From contig JBOGHU010000117.1 of the NCBI GenBank assembly GCA_050742255.1, positions 1 through 21,637 of the forward strand: DNA of 21,637 bases, in the 5' to 3' direction. Below are positions 16,053 to 21,637 of the stretch, piece by piece. Origin of the DNA: JBOGHU01 sp050742255 (lineage in GTDB: Bacteria > Actinomycetota > Acidimicrobiia > Acidimicrobiales > CADCSY01). Under the pieces are notes generated by a model that saw nothing but the letters and a program-made list of their open reading frames with translations, had not been told where the DNA came from and did no database searches. Numbering within the stretch: the first letter of the stretch is position 1; each line of letters opens with the position of its first letter. The position numbers and the translations under genes are program-made.

Positions 16053-16528
16053 CAGCCGCCTCCGCCGGCCCGGGACCGGCGGGCCCAGGCCACCAGGGCC
16101 CGGTCGTCGTCGCTGACCTCGCCCCCCGGGACCGACCGCCAGCGCCGGAAGGCCAGGGCCAGGCCGGCCACGGCACCGACCAGGGCCGCCACCGGCAAGG
16201 CCCACACCAGCGCCGCCAACCCCGAGCGGGGCGGCGTCAGCAGCACCGCCGGGCCGTAGCGGGTGACCAGGAAGGCCCGGATCTCCTCGTCACCCTGGCC
16301 CTCGTCGATCCGGCGGGCTATCTCCGTGCGGATGGCCTCGGCGGCGGGGGCGTCGGAGTCCCGCACCGACTGGCCCCGGCAGGTGGGGCAGCGCAGCGAC
16401 GCCGCCAGGTCCGACGCCCGCTGGCCCGGGGTCGGAGGGCCGCCGTCGCCGCCGGCACCTATCACCAGGGCGCCGGCGACCACCGCCACCACCGCCAACC
16501 AGGGCAGCCAGCGCCGCCAGGGCCGCAC
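16049..16528 (-). CDS. ccmH: Cytochrome c maturation protein CcmH
   Basis: 159 residues: signal-anchor helix (about 9-25), an exported redox domain with the LRCPTCRGQSV motif (Cys47, Cys50), then RTEIARRIDEGQGDEEIRAFLVTRYG typical of CcmH, a second helix (about 102-127) and a short cytoplasmic tail. CcmH reduces or holds the apocytochrome CXXCH thiols before heme ligation by CcmF. Its GTG starts 1 nt after the ccmG stop; its own stop overlaps the TPR gene. The Cys pair and the following Gln-Ser-Val make the call firm. Confidence 0.92.
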   Translation of the reverse strand: MRPWRRWLPWLAVVAVVAGALVIGAGGDGGPPTPGQRASDLAASLRCPTCRGQSVRDSDAPAAEAIRTEIARRIDEGQGDEEIRAFLVTRYGPAVLLTPPRSGLAALVWALPVAALVGAVAGLALAFRRWRSVPGGEVSDDDRALVAWARRSRAGGGGW

Positions 16529-16529
16529 G

Positions 16530-17168
16530 TCAGGCCCCCCGCCCTGTCGCCGCCGGGGCGTCGCCCCTGGCCCGGGCCAGGAGCGCCTCCAGCTCGTCGG
16601 CCCGCACTCCCCCCACGACCTTGGCCCGCACCACCCCCTCGGGGCCCACCAGGTAGGACTCGGGGACCCCCGAGACCCCCCAGTCCAGGGCGACCCGGCC
16701 AACCGGGTCGTCCACCACCGGCCAGTCACCGCCCCGCTCGGCGAAGAAGGCCTCGACGTCGGACGCCTTGTCGCTGAAGACCACGCTGACCACCTTGGCG
16801 TCGCCGGCCTCCCGGTGGGCCTGGCTGAAGCGGACCAGCTCGGGGTGCTCGATCCGGCACGGAACGCACCACGTGGCGAAGAAGTTGACCAGCACGAACC
16901 GGCCCCGCTCCCCCGAGAGGGCGAACGAGCGGCCGTCGAGGAGCGACGGCCCGCTGATCTCGGGGGCCGGCCGGCCCACCAGGGGGCTGTCGGCCAGCTT
17001 GGTCGTCGACGGCTCCCGGGTGGCCAGCACCCCGATCAGCAGGGCCAGCACCACCCCGACCCCCACCGCGCCCATCAGCGCCACCCGCCCCCGCCGGGGC
17101 GGGGCCCCTGCGGGGGGCCCCGGGGAGCCCGCCCCCGCCACCGGCACCGGGGCCTCCTCGCCGCTCAT
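16530..17168 (-). CDS. ccmG: Thiol-disulfide oxidoreductase CcmG/DsbE-like
   Basis: 212 residues: a Pro/Gly-rich cytoplasmic N-terminus, one membrane anchor (about 29-49), and an extracytoplasmic thioredoxin domain with active site WCVPC (Trp100-Cys104) and the cis-Pro segment GVSGVPESYLV. The family keeps apocytochrome and CcmH cysteines reduced. Its ATG overlaps the ccmF stop as ATGA and ccmH follows 1 nt after its stop. TlpA or ResA would be the name outside this context; the ccm operon makes CcmG the best choice. Confidence 0.9.
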   Translation of the reverse strand: MSGEEAPVPVAGAGSPGPPAGAPPRRGRVALMGAVGVGVVLALLIGVLATREPSTTKLADSPLVGRPAPEISGPSLLDGRSFALSGERGRFVLVNFFATWCVPCRIEHPELVRFSQAHREAGDAKVVSVVFSDKASDVEAFFAERGGDWPVVDDPVGRVALDWGVSGVPESYLVGPEGVVRAKVVGGVRADELEALLARARGDAPAATGRGA

Positions 17169-19189
17169 CGCACCGCCGCCGGGGATCCCAGCTCGACCTC
17201 CTGGCGACGAGCCGTCCTCTCCTCGCCGCCGTCACGGCCGGCCGGCACCGACGCCGGGTCGGTGGGGCGGCGGCGGCGGCCCGGGGAGACCGCCAACGCC
17301 GCGCCCAGGGCCATGATCCCCCCGCCGATCCACAGCCAGGTCACCAGGGGCTGCACCACCACCCCGATCACCGCGGTGCCCCCCTCGTCCTCGGGCGCGG
17401 CCACCAGGGTGAGGTAGACGTCCTCGTCCAGTCCGGGCCGCACCGAGGGCGTCCCGATGGTCTGGGTGGCGTTGGGGAACTGGTTGAGGGCGGGGGCGTA
17501 CACCCGGCCGCCGTCGACCCGCACCCGGGCCGAGATCACCGTCTTCTGGGGGGTGGTCTCCTCGTCGGTCCCCAGGTAGGTGAGGGTGTGGCCGGCCGTC
17601 CGCGCCGACTCCCCCTCAGCCAGGCGCACCTCGTCGCTGCGGGCGTAGGAGGAGCTGGCGGCGAAGGCCACCGCCACCACGACCACGCCCAGGTGGACGA
17701 CCATGCCCCCGTTGGCCCGGCCCACCAGAGCGCCCCACGCCGAGCCACCCCGCCGGCGGGCCGCCCCGGCGGCCAGGACCAGCTGGCGGGCGGCGGCGCC
17801 TGCCGCCAACCCTCCCAGCCCGAAGGTCACCAGCGGCACCAGCCCCCGCGCCCCCAGGGCCACCGCCACCACCACCGCCCCCGCGCCCGCCCACGCCGGC
17901 CAGTAGAGGCGGGTGCGCAGCAGCTCGCCCGACGCCTTGCGCCAGGGCAGCACCGGAGCCACCGCCATGAGGAACAGCAGGGCCAGGCCGATGGGGGCGG
18001 TCATGCGGTCGAAGTAGGGGCGGCCCACCGAGATGCGGTCCCCGTTCACCGCCTCCACCACCAGCGGGAACACGGTGCCCAGCACGACCACGAAGGCGAA
18101 GGCGGCGAACAGCACGTTGTTGCCGAGGAACGCCCCCTCGCGCGACACCGGCGAGTCGATGCGACCCGGCGCCCGCAGCCGGTCCCCCCGCCAACCGATC
18201 AGCCCCACCGTCACCACCACGGTGAGGGCGAAGAAGCTGAGCAGCCAGACGCCGATCTCGGACTCGGTGAAGGAGTGCACCGAGTCGAGGACGCCCGAGC
18301 GGGTCAGGAAGGTGCCGAGGATGGTGAGGGCGAAGGTGGCCAGCAGCAGCGAGAGGTTCCAGACCCGCAGCATCCCCCGCCGCTCCTGGACCATCACCGA
18401 GTGCAGGTAGGCGGTGCCGGTGAGCCAGGGCAGGAGCGAGGCGTTCTCCACCGGGTCCCAGGCCCAGAATCCGCCCCATCCCAGGACCTCGTAGGACCAC
18501 CACGCCCCCAGGACGATGCCGGTGGTGAGGAAGCCCCACGCCACCACCGTCCACCGCCGGGTGGCGGCCAGCCAGCCCTCGCCCACGCGGCCGGTGACCA
18601 GGCCTGCCACGGCGAAGGCGAACGGGACGCTGAAGCCCACGTAGCCGAGGTAGAGGATCGGGGGGTGGAAGGCCATGAGGGGGTGGTTCTGCAGGAGCGG
18701 GTTGGGGCCGGGCCCGTCGGTGGGCACCGCCCCCGCCACCGTGCGGAAGGGGTCGGCCGGCCCCAGCATGAGGGCGAAGAAGAAGCTGGCCACGGCCAGC
18801 AGGACCAGCGTGGCCCAGCCCACCAGGGGGTCGGAGCGGCGGGCGCGGAACCGGCGCACCACGGCCACGGTGAAGCCGCACAGCACCAACGACCACAGGA
18901 TGATCGAGCCCTCCAGGGCGCCCCACATCGACGCCACGGTGTACAGCAACGGGGTGGACAGGCTGCCGTTCTCGGCCACGTAGACCAGGGAGAAGTCGTG
19001 GGTCACCAGCGCGATCTCCATGGCCACCGCCGCCAGCACCGCCCCGGCCAGGGCCAGCCAGGCGTACGTGCTGCCCACCGCCAGCAACGGCGGGCGGCGC
19101 CGGCGCAGGCCGGCGGCCAGGGTCACCACCCCGAACAGGCAGGCGGCCAGGCCCAGGGTGACCCCGGCCCTGCCCACGACGGCGGTCAT
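17165..19189 (-). CDS. ccmF: Heme lyase subunit CcmF
   Basis: 674-residue polytopic membrane protein with about 14 helices. The heme-handling WWD motif WGGFWAWDPVE is at 238-248. Candidate heme ligands are His175 (FHPPILY), His263 (YLHSV), His305 (SVHSF) and the late VHLG His, matching the four conserved histidines of E. coli CcmF. A periplasmic domain lies between the last two helices (SSSYARSDEVRLAEGES onward). With CcmH it joins heme from holo-CcmE to apocytochrome c. I place the start at the ATG of 19189, which overlaps the ccmE stop as ATGA; a GTG four codons upstream (19201) is possible. The C-terminal roughly 40 residues are charged and variable. Confidence 0.95.
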   Translation of the reverse strand: MTAVVGRAGVTLGLAACLFGVVTLAAGLRRRRPPLLAVGSTYAWLALAGAVLAAVAMEIALVTHDFSLVYVAENGSLSTPLLYTVASMWGALEGSIILWSLVLCGFTVAVVRRFRARRSDPLVGWATLVLLAVASFFFALMLGPADPFRTVAGAVPTDGPGPNPLLQNHPLMAFHPPILYLGYVGFSVPFAFAVAGLVTGRVGEGWLAATRRWTVVAWGFLTTGIVLGAWWSYEVLGWGGFWAWDPVENASLLPWLTGTAYLHSVMVQERRGMLRVWNLSLLLATFALTILGTFLTRSGVLDSVHSFTESEIGVWLLSFFALTVVVTVGLIGWRGDRLRAPGRIDSPVSREGAFLGNNVLFAAFAFVVVLGTVFPLVVEAVNGDRISVGRPYFDRMTAPIGLALLFLMAVAPVLPWRKASGELLRTRLYWPAWAGAGAVVVAVALGARGLVPLVTFGLGGLAAGAAARQLVLAAGAARRRGGSAWGALVGRANGGMVVHLGVVVVAVAFAASSSYARSDEVRLAEGESARTAGHTLTYLGTDEETTPQKTVISARVRVDGGRVYAPALNQFPNATQTIGTPSVRPGLDEDVYLTLVAAPEDEGGTAVIGVVVQPLVTWLWIGGGIMALGAALAVSPGRRRRPTDPASVPAGRDGGEERTARRQEVELGSPAAVR

Positions 19190-19719
19190 GAGGGCAGGCA
19201 CCCCCGCTGGGGCTTGGTCGCCAGGGCGTCGAGGTTGCGGTCGGGGTTCTCGGCCCGGTACTCGGGGGTGTGGCGCACCATGATGCGGTCGCTCTCGAAG
19301 ACCTCACCGCCGGGGGCGAAGGCCCCCTCCAGGACCACGGGGATGCCGGGCCGGAACAGCTCGGGCGGGTCGCCCCGGTGGCGGACGGGGAGGGTGGCGC
19401 AGTCGTACTCCACGTCGAAGCGCACCGAGTAGTCGTCGCCGCGGACCGACCCCCGCACCACCGCGCCCTGGAGCCGGAACCGGCTGGTCCCCAGCTCCTC
19501 CCGCTGGGCCACCGCCTCGTCGGCGTTGCGGAAGTAGGTGGTGGCGTCGCCCAGCCCCTGGATGACCAGGAAGGCGACCGCACCGCTGATGGCGGCGATG
19601 ACGATGCCCAGGCGCAGCCGGTCGCGCTGGAAGCGGAGGTGGCCCCGCCGACGGTGGGGCGGGCCCGACGCCGGCCCGTCCGGCCTCTGGCTCAGCTGGA
19701 GCGGTGGTGTCGGGCTCAC
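19186..19719 (-). CDS. ccmE: Heme chaperone CcmE
   Basis: 177 residues. A basic cytoplasmic start is followed by one membrane helix (about 36-54) and an OB-fold periplasmic domain. The heme-attachment motif reads RHTPEY, that is HxxxY with His150 and Tyr154, so this is the classic His type rather than the CxxxY variant known from archaea and some deltaproteobacteria. CcmE receives heme from CcmC and passes it to CcmF. The GTG start overlaps the ccmD stop, and its stop overlaps ccmF. The longer open frame upstream reads ccmD in another frame and is not part of it. Confidence 0.93.
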   Translation of the reverse strand: MSPTPPLQLSQRPDGPASGPPHRRRGHLRFQRDRLRLGIVIAAISGAVAFLVIQGLGDATTYFRNADEAVAQREELGTSRFRLQGAVVRGSVRGDDYSVRFDVEYDCATLPVRHRGDPPELFRPGIPVVLEGAFAPGGEVFESDRIMVRHTPEYRAENPDRNLDALATKPQRGCLPS

Positions 19720-19880
19720 GAGGGCCTCGCCGAGCCAGCCAGCCGGTCCTGGTCGGGGCCGGGGGCGGGGCGGGCCCGGACCCGTCGGGCCAGGCGGCGG
19801 CCCCGCCACAGCACCCGGGCCGAGTAGGTGGCCAGGGTGACGACGGTGACGCCGTACCCGGCGGCGACGTAGCCGTTCAC
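19716..19880 (-). CDS. ccmD: CcmD-like small membrane protein
   Basis: 54 residues, shorter than most annotation cut-offs. The start NGYVAAGYGVTVVTLATYSARVL gives a single transmembrane helix, then a strongly basic tail (RGRRLARRVRAR), the usual layout of CcmD. CcmD helps release holo-CcmE from the CcmABC complex. Its place between ccmC and ccmE, with GTGA overlaps on both sides, supports the call more than its sequence does. Confidence 0.8.
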   Translation of the reverse strand: MNGYVAAGYGVTVVTLATYSARVLWRGRRLARRVRARPAPGPDQDRLAGSARPS

Positions 19881-20638
19881 CCCGCCACCACCGCCTCCCG
19901 GCGCCGCTCCTCGAGGGCGACGGCCAGCTCCTCGTCGTCGAGCACGTCCTCCAGGCGGGCCACGCGGACCCGGTGGGCCAGCAGCCACCCGTACAGCAGG
20001 GTCATGGCCAGGAAGCCCAGCAGCATGGCCCCGACGAAGGCGGCGTCGAGATCGTTGCCGGGTTGGGCCTGGGCAAGGGAGCGTCCCTGGTGGAGCGTGC
20101 GCCACCAGTCGACGGCGAAGTGGTTGACCGGCACCACCGCCACCGCCGACAGGGCGGCCACCGCCGAGCGCCGGGCCCGCACATCCCTGGGCGCCGGCAC
20201 CCGCCGCAGCGCCAGGTAGCCCAGGTACAGGGCGAGCATGAGGGCGCTCAGGGTCAGGCGGGCGTCCCACACCCACCACACGCCCCAGGTGGGCCGGCCC
20301 CAGATCGAACCGGTGGCCAGGGTGAGGGCGGTGAAGACCACCCCGATCTCGGCCGAGGCCCCCGCCACCAGGTCCCACCTCGGCGAGCGGGTGCGGGGCC
20401 ACAGCCACGCCGCGCTGGCCAGGGCGGTGACCGCGAACGACACGTACGAGGCCCAGGCCAGGCCGGGGTGGATGGCGATCAGGCGGGAGTACGCGCCCTG
20501 CTCGACGGTGGCGGGCAGGGTCAGGCCCCGGACCACGGTGACGGCGAGGGCGGCGGCGGCGGCCGGCCCCAGGGCCCGGGTCAGGGCCCAGCCCCCGTGC
20601 CGGCTCCGGGGCGGTGCCGGCGCCAGCGAGGGGGTCAC
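19877..20638 (-). CDS. ccmC: Heme handling protein CcmC
   Basis: 253 residues, six membrane helices. The WWD motif WGVWWVWD is at 118-125. Flanking external histidines are His57 (AIHPGLAW) and His173 (VNHFAVDWW), corresponding to E. coli His60 and His184; His183 is nearby. CcmC loads heme onto CcmE in the CcmABCD complex. The C-terminus ends in a charged cytoplasmic tail (LEDVLDDEELAVALEERRRE) that is longer than needed. Its GTG overlaps the ccmB stop and its TGA overlaps ccmD. Confidence 0.94.
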   Translation of the reverse strand: MTPSLAPAPPRSRHGGWALTRALGPAAAAALAVTVVRGLTLPATVEQGAYSRLIAIHPGLAWASYVSFAVTALASAAWLWPRTRSPRWDLVAGASAEIGVVFTALTLATGSIWGRPTWGVWWVWDARLTLSALMLALYLGYLALRRVPAPRDVRARRSAVAALSAVAVVPVNHFAVDWWRTLHQGRSLAQAQPGNDLDAAFVGAMLLGFLAMTLLYGWLLAHRVRVARLEDVLDDEELAVALEERRREAVVAG

Positions 20639-21312
20639 GCGTCCTCCAGGAGCGGACCGAAGGCCAAGACGCCGAAGCCCAGGTAGACCACGGCGAAGAC
20701 CCCGAGAAGGCCGAGCCACTGCCCTGTGGCCACCCCCAGGGGCACGGTGGCCCCGAGGGCCGGCTCCGAGGCCCGGGTGGCGGCGATCAGCACCGGGGCC
20801 ACCACCGGCAGCAGGAGGAGGGGGAGCAGGGTCTCCCGCACCCTGAGCCCCGCCACCAGCACCCCGTAGAGGGTGCCGGCCGCGGCCAGGCCCACCGTGG
20901 CCACGGCCGCGGTCGTGGCCAACGTGCCCAGCGCGGTGGGGTCGACCTCGTAGAGCAGGACCACCCCTGCCCCCAGGACCACCTCCAGCACCGCCAGCTG
21001 CACCGCCACCGCCGCGGCCTTGCCGAGGAAGATCCCCGCCGGGTCCAGGCCGGAGAGGCGCAGGGCGTCACGGATCTCCTCGGAGGACTCGAGGGTGTGG
21101 GAGCGCTGCACGGCCAGCACCGCCGAGAACAGCACGGCCACCCAGAACAGGCCGGCGGCGGCCCGCGCCAGCACACCCCGGTCGGGCTCCAGGGCGAAGG
21201 CGAAGAGCACCAGGACCAGGACCGCGAACGGCGCCACCTGGTTGAGGGTCACCCGGGACCGGGCCTCGGTCCGCAGGTCCTTTCCGGCCACGAGGAGAGC
21301 GTCACGCCACAC
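20635..21312 (-). CDS. ccmB: Heme exporter permease subunit CcmB
   Basis: 225 residues with six hydrophobic segments and the family start WRDALLVAGKDLRTEARSR. The conserved SHTLESSEEIRDALRLSGLDP cytoplasmic loop (about 71-91) and LLPLLLLPVVAPVLIAAT segment (about 162-179) are typical CcmB. It is the membrane half of the CcmAB ABC transporter, which powers release of holo-CcmE. The GTG at 21312 overlaps the ccmA end by 11 nt. Confidence 0.93.
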   Translation of the reverse strand: MWRDALLVAGKDLRTEARSRVTLNQVAPFAVLVLVLFAFALEPDRGVLARAAAGLFWVAVLFSAVLAVQRSHTLESSEEIRDALRLSGLDPAGIFLGKAAAVAVQLAVLEVVLGAGVVLLYEVDPTALGTLATTAAVATVGLAAAGTLYGVLVAGLRVRETLLPLLLLPVVAPVLIAATRASEPALGATVPLGVATGQWLGLLGVFAVVYLGFGVLAFGPLLEDA

Positions 21313-21637
21313 CGGCGGGCTCCCGACGGGCGGCGACAGGATCGGTCCCCACCCGGCCTCCCGCCAACGTCACGCTGCGGTCGGCCAGGGCCGCCACCCG
21401 GTCGGGCTCGTGGCTGGCCACCACCACGGTGAGGCCGGCGGCGGCGGCCTCGGCCACCAGCTCGTCGACCAGGTCCCGGCCGGCGGTGTCGAGACCGGCG
21501 TGGGGCTCGTCGAGCAGCCACAGCTCGGGGCGGCCGGCCACCAGGGCGGCCAGGGCCACCCGGCGGCGCTGGCCGGCGGAGAGCCGGCCGGCGGGGACGG
21601 CGGCCAGGCGGCCCCCCACCCCCAGGCGGGCCATGGC
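21302..21637 (-). CDS. ccmA: Heme exporter ATP-binding subunit CcmA, 5' end outside window
   Basis: C-terminal portion of an ABC ATPase, open to the right edge. It contains the signature LSAGQRRRV, Walker B LWLLDEP, the D-loop AGLD and the H-loop ASHEP; the Walker A part lies beyond the window. LSAGQRRRVALAALV is the CcmA form of the signature. An ATG at 21634 is probably internal. It is the first of the visible ccm genes, so the operon promoter must be outside. Confidence 0.92.
   Translation of the reverse strand, partial: AMARLGVGGRLAAVPAGRLSAGQRRRVALAALVAGRPELWLLDEPHAGLDTAGRDLVDELVAEAAAAGLTVVVASHEPDRVAALADRSVTLAGGRVGTDPVAARREPAGVA

Noticed and set aside
17588..19432. 614-codon plus-strand open frame opposite ccmF and ccmE
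   Set aside because: Composition (His, Gln, Arg, Pro-rich) is that of antisense frames of membrane protein genes in high-GC DNA; ccmF is certain on the other strand.

Overview
The window is very GC-rich, gene-dense bacterial chromosome with GTG starts at most junctions. It fits a high-GC actinobacterium, probably Acidimicrobiia or a relative. The evidence is an actinobacterial-type SOS box (CGAAC-N4-GTTCG) in front of recA, several TANNNT boxes placed 6 nt before a start codon (the leaderless promoter layout), and a recA-miaB-miaA-dapF-hflX gene order. The lineage is an inference; no rRNA is present. I see no mobile element, CRISPR array, tRNA or prophage, and no gene-free stretch longer than about 260 bp.

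Left part (1-3759, + strand): a 5'-truncated FGGY carbohydrate kinase, a D-2-hydroxyacid dehydrogenase and a small membrane protein broken by a frameshift form one overlapping operon. They are followed by a separately promoted haloalkane dehalogenase-like alpha/beta hydrolase.

Middle part (3777-14518, mostly - strand): two blocks carry late diaminopimelate/lysine biosynthesis. dapD-dapE-aldehyde dehydrogenase is one overlapping operon. It diverges from a cupredoxin-like lipoprotein gene (7165-7758), which meets dapC tail to tail. recA-miaB and miaA-dapF-hflX-dapC form the second block. Together dapD, dapC, dapE and dapF give the four steps of the succinylase route from tetrahydrodipicolinate to meso-DAP. 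MiaA and MiaB act one after the other on A37 of tRNA. DapD, DapF and HflX each lack a residue that is normally diagnostic (Glu189 equivalent, first catalytic Cys, and G4 Asp).

Right part (14781-21637): a SixA-like phosphohistidine phosphatase gene diverges from recA. A - strand operon then encodes a System I cytochrome c maturation set, ccmA-B-C-D-E-F-G-H and a ccmI-like TPR protein. Nearly every junction is a 4-nt start/stop overlap. ccmA runs off the right edge.

The most interesting non-coding signals are a candidate 14-codon leaderless leader ORF whose stop overlaps the miaA start, a recA promoter with the SOS box inside its spacer followed by a roughly 148-nt hairpin-rich leader, and two palindromes between the divergent dapD and lipoprotein promoters. 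I did not find a convincing new multi-gene system. The window reads as housekeeping chromosome with unusual details.
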